Of a stretch of DNA of 57,502 bases, positions 23,516 through 35,837 are shown one piece after another. Source of the stretch: Chlamydoabsidia padenii (taxonomy: Eukaryota; Mucoromycota; Mucoromycetes; Mucorales; Cunninghamellaceae); NCBI GenBank assembly GCA_025330725.1, contig JAIWND010000072.1, positions 1-57,502 of the forward strand, read 5' to 3'. The number at the start of each line of letters is the position of its first letter. Positions within the stretch are counted from its first letter, which is position 1. The position numbers and the translations under genes are program-made. Under the pieces are notes generated by a model. It was not told the DNA's origin. It saw nothing but the letters and a program-made list of their open reading frames with translations, and did no database searches.

Positions 23516-25551
23516 ATGGTTTCGAATTTTCATCAAAGAGCTAACACTACTGGCGAACTCAATGGACTACTTTTCAAGTATAAACTAGCCAAAATACTGA
23601 CTTTTATGAGTCTGGCAGCTGTAATAACAATGACATTTGCTTCTCTGGTTTTTCCTGGTAAGTTGAATGGTCGAGTTCATTGTCACGGAATTACTGATTT
23701 TCACTGCCAAATTTTTGTATAGATAATGTGCAGTACTTTTTTGGAGAAGGCAACCAAACGGATGTGGAGCAAGAGCAAACGCCACTTCCAGAAATCGACT
23801 CAAGCAGCAAAGTTAAAGGGATAAAAGCAGACGGAGAGTGCCGCTTACCTTCAGCTATTGTCATTCCAAAAAGTGATCATAACCAATACACTCCCCCGGG
23901 ACCTCATTCATCAGTACTGAAAGCACTTGAACATGTTGCAAAAGATGATTATGATTCATATTGCAAACATTGGGACCCAGTCAAAGGCTTTGATGATGTT
24001 ATTCCTTACAATACTCGAGGTGAGTGTGGCGTGTGGCAGAAAAAATACCAAGAATTACATGAACGACGACTAGAACAAATGGAGCGCTTGAAAGCCGGAG
24101 ACATTGAAAGCTTTTCTCATGATGACACACCAAAATATGTATCCTATCTCTGCAAGGAGGTGCCTGCTAATTCGAATCGTGGCTGTGGTGGTCTAGCTGA
24201 CCGGATGAGTGGTAAAATCACTTGCTGATAGATTGCTGAAGAACTTAGCACCATGTATTTCACTTTGTTCCTTCTAGGCATGATCTCCACCTTTTTCTAC
24301 GCTTTAATTACCAACCGCGCCTACCTCGCCCATTGGGCCAATGAAAACCCCATCCCTCTTGAAATCTTATTCGAACAACCCAATGTCAATTGGACCTATA
24401 ACCCGAAGGAAATGAGGGATTTGTTCAACAGTAACGACAACGAGTTGTTGAATTTCCAACAAGTTGATACCTTGAACCAAAACTACGACGGTCTTGGTGC
24501 AATAATGTTCAGAGATGGTCCTTCTCAGGATTTTGATGTATTATGGAATGCCTCGGTAAGTGCTTGATATGTTTTCAATAATATTGGGGTTAACTAACTG
24601 TTACGCACCAGTATGTTGAAATTCGGTCTAATAGAGCCTACATTGTCAGGACTTTTGATTACTCAACCCGGTATCCTAACAAAATGGAAAAACTGGGTCT
24701 GACGAAAGAGAATGCTTTTGGCTGTATTGCAGATTACCTATTCCGGCCCACCGTCGGCGCTAGAAGATATATCAATACTTATAGAGAATTGTTCTCACTG
24801 AAGAGTGTATTGAGCATTGGTATACAGGTTTGTCTACAATTACACAAGATAGATAACTTGGCTGCAGTATTCAGGAGCTCTAAGTTTTTTTTTTTTCTTG
24901 CCTCATTCAGATCCGTACTAATGATCAAGCTTTAGCAAACCCACAAAACGATGACAATACTTTGGAAAAGTGGTTTTATTACTTCAAATGTGCGAACGAG
25001 TTTGCTACATCGAAAAGAGCTCCCCATCATCAAAGAATCGTATACTTCCTTGTCACCGATTCTCACAAGTTACGCGAGGAATTTGAAAGAATGAACGACG
25101 ACACCGCTTTACGTACGAAATATCTTGGCCTAGCTTCAAGCGAAATCACATCGACTGTCATTACTAATCTACCTTTAGAACATATCGAACCTGATCAAGT
25201 TGCGAAATATATCAATGTCGAAATTCCCGTGGAGGTCAGTCGCGAGCGCATGACCCCAGGAGTCAATAGCGCTTTAATTGAGAACTGGTTACTGAGCTAT
25301 ACAGACTTCCGTGTAATCAGCCCTCAGGGTTATGGCAAAATGGCAGCGTTCCACTCGAGATCTGATAAATCAACTATCAGTTTGCCAAGAGTAAGAAATG
25401 AAATCAACAAAGCAAATCAACTAATTTATCACATCTTTCTGTGTTTGTATCATAGTTGCCTGTAAGAGCCAAAGCGATGAACTGTGCAGACCCCAAAGTA
25501 TTGGGGTTTTATGACTATAGTTGGTTAAGTCATCAATGGAGTCTGGGATAA
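23516..25551 (+). CDS. Fucosyltransferase-like (GT37-type) type II membrane protein
   Basis: Six exons are inferred: 23516-23657, 23723-24211, 24278-24555, then from 24612, about 24911 and about 25456. A cytosolic stretch of about 30 residues precedes one hydrophobic anchor (FMSLAAVITMTFASLVF), as in Golgi glycosyltransferases. The luminal part has NRGCGGLADRMSGMISTFFY followed by ALITNRAYLAHW. This resembles the C.GLGDR..G..SAFLYALLTNR donor-binding block of xyloglucan-type fucosyltransferases. Later blocks include RIVYFLVTDSHKLREEF and LLSYTDFRVISPQGYGKMAA, the usual end of this fold. It probably transfers fucose or another sugar to cell-wall or secreted glycans. The acceptor cannot be told. 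Start choice: first ATG of the frame, just before the anchor. Confidence 0.7.
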
Positions 25552-25737
25552 AGCATTGGTTAAGGAGAAACTGGAAGTAAATAAATAAAAGGGTTTTAAA
25601 TTTTAAAGGATGATATACCCGATCTTGCGTAAAGCGATTTTATTGGTCGAGAAAAGAACTCCCACCATTATAAGCCCTCATAAATGAATGAATGTCCTCC
25701 CTGTGTTCTGCATTTTTCTTTGTTTACTAATTGAACT

Positions 25738-27409
25738 ATGGATACCAAAGAAGGGAACCCCTTTGCTTCAGAAGAAGATCGTTATGAAATATTGTAAGTG
25801 TTGTAACTCAAAAACAGATACTCGAATTTTGAAAATTGTAGACTCTTGACCTGTTAAGTTCGTGCTTCAGAGATGACGTATTTTCGCGAAATGCTGAAGC
25901 TATCAGAGACATACAGGATGAGTATGATCAGGCCCAACAATTCTATCAGTCGCAAGAACAACGACAACAACTTGATGTTCAACAACCCCAAGATCTTGCT
26001 ACTCCTATCAGTCTTATGAAAAGAAACAAAAACAAAATCCAGCCTGCACTGTCTCCTTCATCTGAAAGCGCAACAACTGGAGATGTTAGTTCTCAAGGCT
26101 CCACCCCTACCACTACCGCCATTAAAAAGAAGAAGAAAAAGAAGTCTAAAACGGCTAATTTACCCGAGGCTGGTACTGTCTTGCAGGATGACTATCAAGA
26201 AAAATTTACAGAAGATGTTATTGAAGATCCTTACGATGTGTAAGTTTTATGATTGATATATCACTTGGAAAGTCACGATAGTGTAACTTGATGTTTTTTT
26301 GATTGCAAAGATCGCGACCTTTGGCACGCCGAGTGGAATATGCCATTTGGAAGTATCGAAGAAATCACAAGTTCAGTCAAGAAAATAAGGCCATCTTTGA
26401 CCATTACCTCAGGTTTGGTGGGGTGGACACGAGCCCAAATGCATTTTTGGGACGAACAACCAGTGCAGATACACCAGATGATCCAGATGCTGAAGCGGAC
26501 TTTGAGGCTGCCAAGACTGCCACTGATGCTATTGATTTGAATGACTCTGATGATGAAAATGGGAACGAAGGCTACGTCAGTTTCAGTGAAGTGGTGCAAG
26601 TATACCTTGGGAAAGTATTTGTTCATTCTGCTCGATTTATTTCACTTCAAGATTACCTCGCTGCTCCGGTTCTGATTGATTCCTTCCTACGATATCTCCA
26701 AATCCGTAATGTTTGTCCCGAATACTCGGAGGACTTGACTCAGGCTCGTCTCATTACTGCTCAGGCGAAAGAGGAGCTTCCGAGATGCAAACGCGTAAGC
26801 AATTTATTACCTGGTGACTTTAATATGGCGCTCGGTATTCTATTTGGTGGTGAAGTTCGACCAGAAACGACGGACAATGGTGACTCATCTAGTGTGGACC
26901 GAACCAAGGGGAACGATGAGGTTTTTCCGGATTGTCATGCTTGGGCCGCTGGTGATGCGAAAATTATGGCTCTGATGAACAGCTTTTTGGATGATGTTGT
27001 AGGCATGAACCCGGCTCAGGCACGCCGAAAAGTTGTCTCCGTGGTTCCTGATATAGAGACTGAAAAGGTCGTACAGAGCTACGATAGGATGCTTGTCAAA
27101 ATCACACAGATCAAGATCACACCCTCATGCGATGATAACGGCGCTTCCACTACTTTTACCGGTTCAGACCCTGCAACAAATTTAGCGAAGGTGACGATTG
27201 CCAAGTACGACGAAGACTCGGAAAAAGTAAGCGACAATGCCGTCTTCGATTTATACTTTGAGAAAGAAATTGCAGACGAGTTTTTGTTGGGGATGGTCAT
27301 GGTTGCATCAATGCGACAGCTCACCTCTGGTTTATGGTATTTGGTGCGTGGGTACCTTGTGTGTCCCAGTTTTTATAAAAAGGATGAGTTTGAAGACTTT
27401 GAAGAATAA
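25738..27409 (+). CDS. ARB1: Arb1-like Argonaute siRNA chaperone subunit
   Basis: Three exons: MDTKEGNPFASEEDRYEIL from 25738, a middle exon from about 25871, and the main exon from about 26311. The middle part is low complexity, with a KKKKKKKSK run. The main exon has the Arb1 family body: RVEYAIWKYRRNHKFSQENK, YLRFGGVDTSPNAF, YLGKVFVHSARFISLQDYL and LPGDFNMALGILFGG. In fission yeast Arb1 binds Argonaute in the ARC complex and blocks release of the passenger strand, supporting RNAi-directed heterochromatin. The ending DEFEDFEE is acidic. The gene is intact, on the same strand as its upstream neighbour (stop 187 bp before). It suggests a working nuclear small-RNA pathway in this transposon-rich genome. 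Confidence 0.8.
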
Positions 27410-27562
27410 CTTCTTTATCAGATGTATTAATAATCACAAAGGAATAATAAAGTGCACTTCATCTTTAAATTACTAGTTACTTTAAAGACTTTTATGACAT
27501 GGCATGAGATTTCTTGTAATGGCTCGTAACATGCACAATATCGGAACATGCTTTTATCAATG

Positions 27563-27900
27563 CCTAGTTAATAGCAGTTGAGCCTGATCCGTTTATAGTA
27601 AATGACAGTTCCGCCCTGATCTGCAGCAGTGCAGAGTCATACTGTAATTTTCTACTGGTATTTGCCTGTCGAAAGAAACGATTATTTTGGTTGGTGGCTA
27701 GAAGGACATATAAACTTGGAATTGACATCGACGACATCTGACCAGCCCTAACTTTTAAGAAGAAGATCGACGCCACGACTCTCACACGCCTAGGAGAAAT
27801 CTTAATGGTGATATGGCAACTTCATTGGGTATGTACAATCGATCAAATACCGTGGAATACCACACATGCCGAATCCATTGGAGTACTGTTGTAGTTTTAG
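27563..27900 (+). pseudogene. Decayed transposon-protein C-terminus (LINE-like?)
   Basis: In one frame the segment reads FIVNDSSALICSSAESYCNF, then a stop, then RLGEILMVIWQLHW, CTID and PWNTTHA. The last block is shared with the minus-strand remnant at 44213-44463, with mostly third-position differences. That points to a protein once under selection. I think of the C-terminal region of a non-LTR retrotransposon ORF2, but could not confirm this. A poly(A)-like run follows at about 28040. Confidence 0.5.
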
Positions 27901-28546
27901 AAAAAGAATAATTATGTTTGATGAATAAATTGTGCTCTTTAAAACAAAAAACAAAAACAAAACTGTGATTTTCTACATCTTGCACAAACGTAGTTATGGA
28001 TCTTCCGGGATTTGAAAATTAATGTCAAATAAAACATTCAAAAAAAAAAAAAAATGAAATTATGGCGAGGTGACGAGTTTGGTGCTATATCTATCTAAAA
28101 CATGGCCAAAACGCATGCAAATTCATTCTATATATTCATATTAGATACCTAGCGTTTATTTAGGGATTTTTGCTTGTGTGTAAAAGTGCCAATAAAGACG
28201 ACGTAAAAGTAGAAATAGAATGTCGTAAGGACGGAAGAACGGAAGTGTTCAAAAGAATAAAATAATCAGTTTTGGAGCATAAGCAAGATCGGAGCTCACC
28301 AAAGAAGAAATCATTATCCATACCAAACCAAGTCTGGAAGCCAAACCAATGATAAAAAGGTGGATCGTACGAAAGAAGGAATTAGTGAGACAAAGGTTGC
28401 TTGTTTTGGGGTGCGGATTGTCGGCTTGCCTTATATGCACTGAGGTGCTTCATTGCCCTCAAGATCGGACAAGAAGAAGAAGGGATAGGGGAAAGTATCG
28501 ATCAACCAACCATAGTGGGTGGTGTACATAACAAAGATAGCCAAAG

Positions 28547-29130
28547 CTAGATGTTACAAGAGAGGGATGCAGGTCGCCTAAGGCCAGCCAATCTGGTTTC
28601 CATGGTAGACGCAGCAATCTTATCCCGGTCGACGATCTTTTGACCGGAAGTACAATGATTTAGACCATATATTTCCCAGTCATCAACCCTGGCGTTTGGT
28701 ATTCTTGAGCTGAGGAGGAGCAGATCTACAAAAAGGGAGGGACGAAAAAGCAAGGTGAGGTAACAAATGCTGGCTTGGGACGTCAAGTATTCGTCAGTTT
28801 GTCCCACAATGCAAAAAACACGTCGTTGGCATTCAATCATATGTCGCCGTATTAAATTGGTGGAGCCGACGGGGTATGGTAGCCATGAATATGGTTGTGT
28901 TCCATTTTTATCAATCCAGCGCCAAAGGTAACCAAGGGAAGAGTAGTTCGATTGATGTCGTTGGGCCTATGCCGGCGTTTCTTCTGGCTTTTCATTGTTC
29001 CAAGAAATAAGAAAGAATCAAGATCTAGATCGCCTCTTACCAGCACTTGGTAACGATATACAGCACACTTGGTATGATCCAACAGCAACTCGACGGGAAT
29101 GGTGGCAGGCAACCAATGCGAATGTGACAT
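28547..29130 (-). pseudogene. Fanzor-like (TnpB-related) RuvC nuclease remnant
   Basis: The minus strand carries the C-terminal motif order of the OMEGA nucleases TnpB/Fanzor. First comes a VTFGAG block with NHIHGYHTPS. Then, after a one-base frameshift near 28855, LIRRHM and TDEYLTSQ, the RuvC-II-like acidic motif. Finally there is C..GQKIVDRDKIAAS, matching the DRD..AA RuvC-III motif just after the zinc-binding cysteines. Upstream YRYQVLVRGDLDLDSFLF and a lysine/arginine block also fit. The zinc ribbon cysteines are partly lost (only one clear pair member), there is a stop near 28856, and the N-terminal half and RuvC-I motif were not found. Fanzor proteins are transposon-encoded RNA-guided nucleases of eukaryotes. 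Here only a dead remnant is present. No guide RNA region was identified. Confidence 0.6.
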
Positions 29131-29377
29131 CTAACCAAGTTAACAAGTTCAATAATTGACCAGGAACGTTCAACAGTATGGTGTGGGGATAATGTCAGAG
29201 CTTTGAAATACCAAAGTCTCTCCTTTGTATTTCCCACACTTTGTACCACTATAAAAATAGATAAATAACTCTTCCTTGAATTATTCAATAAACATCATCT
29301 TTTTATCTTTTTTCCTTATATACGGGTACCTCATTGGGGACACGACACCATCTTCTCTATTACATCACTGTACTTTT

Positions 29378-32300
29378 ATGACGACATCAAATGAACCGTC
29401 GGATATGCGGTTGGCTTCACAAACTCATATGGAAAGACGGGCATCTTTGATGGCGTATGTTCGACAAAAGACCACTCCAATGAGTAACAATCACGCACCA
29501 GAGCAAAAACCCACACCAATTGATCAACAACACCAACAATCAAAGCACTCAAAGGAATTATCTCCTGATACTCTGACAGTATCGAGTTCTTTGGCACGGA
29601 AACAAAAACATTCGATAACTTCCACATCATCACGGCGTGCTTCGACGACTCAAACTACTGGCTTGAAGTCGTCTAATACCGTTCAAAATTTGCCCCGACA
29701 AAGCCCTGTACCATTAAAGAAGAAAAACATTCATCACAGCACTACTGCCTCATCAGTTTCATCATCTTCACATACTTCAAATACAACAACGACTGTAAGG
29801 CTTCGTAAGAAGTCAGTGGTGGGGGCAAATTTGGATTCAGCCCCAGCTTCTGTGACACCTTCTCTTGCCGCTACTCTTGCACGTCGTCGTAGATCAAGAA
29901 CTGAAAGCCTGAAAGAAGGAGTACCTACTTCGCCTTCTTTACATTCAGCAAATGTTCAGCGCATACGAAAGAAAAGTATAGTTTCTTCAACCCAAGAAAG
30001 TGTTCCGCCCTCTGCCTCAGGTGAACAAGAGTCTATCAATCCAGCTCAAGTAACAGCAACGAAAAAGACCACAATGCCTCCGAATTATACTAGAAAGCGT
30101 GGAAAGGTAACGAAAGGAAAATTAGTAGCTTTTAACGGGTACTACATAGTACTAATATGGTTTTCATAAAGACACTTCCAGGTAATTTAGCTAAACCACC
30201 CGTCATACAATCAGTAGCTTTACCACCCATGAAGATGGAACCTATCCAAATACCGTTACCAAAGAAAAAATATCATCGAAATGGATCAAGCTGTAGTGGA
30301 CGCATTAGCAATATCTCGAGTGAACATCGTGAAAGCCTCAACCGACGTGACAGTAGTGGAGAGGAAACTGATCTAAAAAAAAAAATGGGGAAAAAGGATT
30401 GTCATCGTCGATTTAGCACAGCCACTACACCCAATAAGAAGAAATCTTCACCTACTGGTAGCGATAATAACAGCAATTTGATATCTACTTCTCGTCGCCC
30501 AAGCATGCCTCAATTGAGCACTACTAAACCAGCAAGTCGCAAACTCTCAGTCTCTGTGGCAAGTAAAGGGGGGTGGTATTCCTATGCAGATCGCGGAGCT
30601 CCGTCTACTGTGTCAAAATTAACAACAAAATCCAATGCGTGTTCTATGCCGAATTCGCCGGGTTTGTCGGCAGCCATTACTCGATCAAGAAAGCAAGTTC
30701 CCAAATCTTTATCTCAACATCAGACTATAGTGAATAGTCGTAAGAATTCTTTAGGCAACTCTACAGGGGCGAGCGCTATTACACCTCAACATCAGGCTAT
30801 AGTGAATAGTCGTAAGAATTCTTTAGGCAACTCTACAGGAACGAGCGTTATTGCACCTCAACATCAGGCTATAGTGAGTAGTCGTAAGAATTCTTTAGGC
30901 AACTCTACGGGGACGAGCGTTATTACACCTCAACATCAGGCTATAGTGAGTAGTCGTAAGAATTCTTTAGGTAACTCTACGGGGGCGAGCATTATTACAC
31001 CTCAACAACAGGTTGACCGAGAATCGAATAGTTTCACAGCGGACAAAGGTATCAGAAAACATCAGCAACATTGATTATATAACCTGTTTTAACAAAGCCA
31101 ATTTTCTTTTCAAAGGTATGGAACGCACAAAGGCCATGAGCTTACATGAAAAACTTCAGGCAATGGTCGCTCAACACACTATGCAAGCTAATAATACTGA
31201 AAACAGTATGGTCAACTCGATAAAAGATGATCCTGCTATGGTATTTCAAAGGGATCGACGTGCAAGAAAAAGTCAAAACTATGAAATTGATGACAAACAT
31301 TACGACCATCGATTAAGGACCAACCGACTTTCTGAACCTTTCCTGTTTGCATCCTCTTCTCCTCATTATCAGCAGCACCAGCAACGACTATTTACAGGAT
31401 CTAAAAGCCCACACAGTGCATTGCAACTATATGGTCCATGCTTGTCATCATTTGAAAGGCAAGAGATTCAAGAATACGAAGATATTTACTTTGTGGGCCA
31501 TCGTGCCAATAAGATACAAGCATTTGCTTCTGGTTTATCACAACAAGCAGCAACAAATAATCACGGGTATGATGATGAGCGTGGTGATTATATCATCATT
31601 CGACAAGATCATCTAGCCTATCGGTATGAAATTTTAGAGGAATTAGGTCGAGGCTCCTTTGGCCAAGTTGTCAAGTGCTTTGATCACAAAACAAACACAC
31701 CCGTGGCAATCAAATTGATTCGGAATAAACGTCGATTCCATGAACAGGCTTTGATGGAAGTCAAAATTTTGAAAGATTTGGTGACTTGGGTAACTAAATT
31801 CCCAACATATCTTTGGAGCTCAAACTAACTCTTTATTTTTTTTTTTTTTGGGGGGGGGGGACTAGGATCCAGAGGATGGACATCACAATGTACGAATGAC
31901 TGATTATTTCTATTTCCGGAATCATCTTTGTATTGTTTGTGAATGTCTTAGCATCAACTTGTATGAGTTCATCAAGAAATACGAATACAAGGGCTTCGCT
32001 GTTAGTCTCATCAAGAGGTAAGGAAGTTGTACTAAATATGATCTTTCTACTCTCCTCAATTATTTCACTGATCAAATTATGTATTTAGATTCGCTGTTCA
32101 GCTGTTGAGATCATTGTGCTTATTATATGATCATAACGTTATTCACTGTGATTTAAAGCCAGAAGTACGATTGAATGGAGGCAAAAATCTTTTATTTGAC
32201 TCACACCTTTATATTTTAGAATATCCTACTCAAACATCCAGCAAAAAGTACCATAAAAGTGATTGATTTTGGCAGCAGTTGCTTTACTAATGAAAAGAGT

Positions 32301-32877
32301 GAGTTGAAAAAAAAGTTTATGCAAAACGACATGAAGCTCATGAACCCCCTCATATCTTTTCTCTCTCTTTCTTTTAGTGTACACCTATATACAAAGTCGT
32401 TTTTATCGCGCTCCAGAAATTATACTTGGAATGACCTATGATACTGCAATTGACATGTGGAGTTTTGGCTGTATCCTTGCTGAACTGTACACTGGAATAC
32501 CAATTTTTCCTGGTGAGACTGAGCAGGAACAATTGGCCTGTATCATGGAAATACTTAATGTACCTGATAACTATATTATTAATCGATGCTCTCGACGCAA
32601 ACTATTCTTTGACAGTAACAATCGACCCCGACCTGTCATCAATTCAAGGGGAAAGCAGCGTTACCCTGGTTCAAAATCCCTGACTACTGTAGTTCGATGC
32701 CAAGAACCACTTTTTTTGGACTTCATTGAACAATGTCTCAAATGGGATCCTGATCAGCGTTTGAATCCTTATGATGCTTTACAACATGGTTGGTTCACCT
32801 CTACTTCAGCGCCTACTCCTTCTGATATTGCAGTTGCTAATACCCCCACTACAACGGCTGCAACGACGTCTATTTGA
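29378..32877 (+). CDS. DYRK-family dual-specificity protein kinase (Pom1/DYRK2-like)
   Basis: A long Ser/Lys-rich N-terminus (exons 29378-about 30106 and about 30182-31048) precedes the kinase. The DYRK homology box is visible as EYEDIYFVGHRANKI and GYDDERGDYII. The kinase then shows GRGSFGQVVKCFDHKT (glycine loop), VAIKLIRNKRRFH (lysine), HCDLKPE, IKVIDFGSSC and VYTYIQSRFYRAPEIILG. That last block is the YxY activation loop, followed by GKQRYPGSKSL as in class II DYRKs. Five or more introns interrupt the kinase domain; the one at about 31791-31865 contains T14 then G11. The N-terminus has four 24-residue repeats with RKNSLGNSTG. DYRKs autophosphorylate the second Tyr and then act on Ser/Thr, controlling polarity, cell size and growth. 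The start is the first ATG of the open frame. Confidence 0.88.
30718..31005 (+). repeat. Four tandem 72-bp coding repeats in the DYRK gene
   Basis: Units start at 30718, 30790, 30862 and 30934, each encoding 24 residues around SRKNSLGNSTG and ending PQ. Nucleotide identity between units is very high, so the array is recent. A degenerate fifth start follows at 31006. Confidence 0.95.
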
Positions 32878-33412
32878 AGATTTTTTTTAGAAAGAAAGTC
32901 AAGATAGTAAAACGATATACACCCCCTACCCCATACACATTCACACCTTTACTTTAGTTTATTTCGGTGTCGAAATGTGCCTTGAAATGGAATTAAAACC
33001 ACGTGTTATTAACTTTTGAGATCGCAAAAACAGGGGTGCATACGTACATTGACCGATCAATTATCCATCTCAGCACTTTAAAGAGCTCTCTCTCCAAAAT
33101 AGGGTCGAGAAATAGTCTTGAAAATCAACAAATTATTACAGAAAGACCTATAGTTTTACATCTTACATTAGACAAGTTTGTCAGAAAAAGAAAAGAAAAA
33201 AAAAATAGAAATTCTAAAAAGTGACGAGCCCAAAAAACGGATGCAACTCCGTTGAATGCGCATGTGTTTGCAAACTTGGTGCAACGCCAACGAATAAAAT
33301 AATACATACGTCCCCTTACTGTGTTGCACAAACAAAGATGATTTGATGTCATAGATATTTTTGGAGGCTTGGTATTTTCCCTCTTCTCTTTTTTACTTGT
33401 TCCCTTGGTTAC
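32878..33412. other. intergenic region, DYRK 3' UTR to channel-gene promoter
   Basis: No gene recognised; AT-rich. Confidence 0.4.
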
Positions 33413-33884
33413 ATGATGAACCATATACTTGACTCTGACCAAGCACCGAAAGAATATAGTTCAAGATGGATCCGTGATCTCAAAGAGTATCCTGATCATC
33501 TGCGGTAAGTTAACACAAGAAAATCTAAAAGCACAACTTTCAGCGGTTTGGAAGACGCGAAGAATAGGGAATGCTACCAAAAGGGACTAGCTAGTGAATA
33601 TGTGTTTGGTAACTAATCGATATATCGTATTAAAAACAATTTAGTTTGCGAGGCTCGGTAGGAAGAAATAGTGAGCTTATTTGAAGCTATACTGGATCTA
33701 AATTTTGATTTATAGGTTGTACCAGACATTTTTCCGTTGGTGATCTTGACGGCTGGATACGGATATGTAATAGCTCATGCTTATAGCTTGGGATTTGATT
33801 ATATTGCTATAAGTAACTCAGTAGGTAAAGCACATAAAGGCACATGCAAAAATGCATACGCAGCCCACTGACAATTGAACTCCT

Positions 33885-33922
<38 letters not shown>

Positions 33923-35085
33923 CTGGCGAAGTGCCTGCGTTGAGTGTGGTCTTGGGGTTATTACTGGCTTTCCGAGCAAACACATCATACGCAAGATATT
34001 ACGAAGGAAGGCAGCTTTGGGAAGGATTAACTAGCAATGCGCGTAACTTGTCTCGATTGGTATGGCTTTCCATCCCTGAAAGAACTCAAAATGACCACTT
34101 GGAAAAAATGCGATGCATGAAGTTGATTCTGGCTTTTGCTGTTGCCACAAAACATCATTTACGTCACGAGTATGGTGTAGATTATTATGATTTGGATTAT
34201 CTTTTACCTCCACACTGGATTCCTGCCGCAACAGCTGATGACGATGATAACCAAGATTTAAATAATGCTAATATCCATCTATTGGCAAGTGGATTTTTCC
34301 CCCATTCATCATCCACTACTAAAGACAAGAATATCCATCAGGAACAACAAGAGCACAGTCAAAAGGAAAATCAGCGACAGCAACAATATGGAGGTGACGA
34401 TCCTTTAGATAAAGTAAATCTCCCTATTCACCAATCCGATATCAATAACAGCAAGAGTAGTAGATCATCTACCGTTAGCTCGTCATCGAATTCAGTAAAG
34501 TCCAATTCTTCTAAACATCATCACCACCACCATCACCATCACGTTTTTTCAAGTGAAGAAGATTTACCAGACGAAGTCATGCAAGCCAATATGTCCCTCC
34601 CACTAGAAATCATTTTCCGGGTTAGTTTGTATTTCGAGCAAGCTAAAAAGAGTGGTAAAGTGGATGCCATCTTCTCTAGTGTAATGATTTCCCATATGAA
34701 TTCCTTGAATGATTGCCTGGCAGGACTAGAACGCTTAGTTGATACCCCTATACCAAAGGCGTATAACATCCATTTAAAACAGTCTTTATGGCTTTATCTT
34801 TTGGTGATGCCTTTTACTATTGTTGCTGATCTTGGTTGGTGGCTGGTACCTACTGTAGTAATCAATTCCTTTATTCTGTATGGGATCGATTCAATCGGTG
34901 CTCAAATCGGTAAGTCGAAATAGAGGAAAAGCCTTTCAAGAACAATGCTAACTTTTTCTTTTCTTTTTAAAGAAAACCCATTCGGATACAATGGGAATGA
35001 TCTACCGCTGAATCAATTCTGTGATCAAATCCGAAAAGAGATCGAATTCATTGTTCATCACATACCATGCGAAGTTGTAGGGTGA
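33413..35085 (+). CDS. Bestrophin-like (UPF0187) membrane anion channel
   Basis: Proposed exons are 33413-33504, a 13-nt microexon 33645-33657, 33716-33824, 33932-34909 and 34973-35085. Splicing restores a fungal bestrophin start: DLKEYPDHL, then RLRGSVVPDIFP across the microexon, then a first membrane segment. SNSVVPALSVVLGLLLAFRA and SYARYYEGRQLW follow, the family signature. Later come LYLLVMPFTIVADLGWWLVP (membrane segment) and NPFGYNGNDLPLNQFC, the conserved C-terminal loop. Between them is a low-complexity insert with nine consecutive His (about 34516-34542). Such proteins form chloride or other anion channels. The intron before exon 4 has about 34 T. The start is the first of two adjacent ATGs. 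Confidence 0.8.
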
Positions 35086-35317
35086 TCCCACTTGAGAATT
35101 CTTTTATGACATGTATAGTTTTCTAGTCTGATTCAGTCTATCAATAGGGGAGTTCAAAGTCTCACATTTTTTTTTCACAAATATTTTCACAAATATTTTA
35201 GCCAATAAAATTCGAGAACCGTTTTATGAAAAAAAAAAAAAAATGTGAATATGGTTGCGCTCATCAGACCTCAACATGTTTACCTCCGTATGGGTCGAGG
35301 TGTCTCTTTTACAGTAT
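35086..35317. other. spacer before the Tc1/mariner remnant
   Basis: AT-rich, with an A run at 35229-35242. No gene seen. Confidence 0.4.
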
Positions 35318-35470
35318 TTCAACTTTGAATTCGGACGATGTGCAATTTTTTTCGGACGGTCGGAATACAAATTCGGACGACTGTAATTTTTTTTTCAGAC
35401 GAGTGCAATTTTTTATTCGGACGGGGATTAAATTTAATCAGACTGGTCAAAGATTTTATTGGGACGAGGC
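35318..35470 (+). repeat. Left 153-bp terminal inverted repeat
   Basis: Starts TTCAACTTTGAATTCGGACG. Inside it, variants of TTCGGACGA recur several times at about 20-30 bp, probable transposase-binding sites. Confidence 0.9.
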
Positions 35471-35549
35471 AAGATTTTATTTGGACGACAAAGAAAAGTT
35501 GAGATGAAGGGGAACGGGGGAGGACAAAGAGAATGACAATGAAGCTATT

Positions 35550-35805
35550 TCAAACCGACTTCTTTTCTGAGACAACGATCCCAAAGGTTTCTGAATGACG
35601 AATCCAACCTTGGCAATCATCGATGGTTACAGTCTGACAGGCCTCAGCTATACGATCGCTGAGCTGATCATCTTCGGTAAGGGGATTTCTTCTGATGTGT
35701 GCCTTAATTTTGGCCCAGCATTCTTCGATTGGATTCAAAAAGGGCGAATATGGTGGCATGTATAACGGCTTATACCCTCGTTCCTTGATGAGTACTTTTT
35801 TCTCA
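35550..35805 (-). pseudogene. Tc1/mariner transposase C-terminal fragment
   Basis: Encodes LIKERGYKPLYMPPYSPFLN then PIEECWAKIK and DCQGWIRHSE. The PPYSPxLNPIE block holds the last acidic residue of the DDE/D triad. The first two catalytic residues are missing. Confidence 0.9.
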
Positions 35806-35837
35806 CCGTCCGAATTTTGCCTCGTCTAAATTTTTTG

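Noticed and set aside
33844..33931. Start of the channel protein in the poly(T)/poly-Phe stretch
   Set aside because: The Phe run is intron sequence read through; upstream exons restore the conserved bestrophin start.
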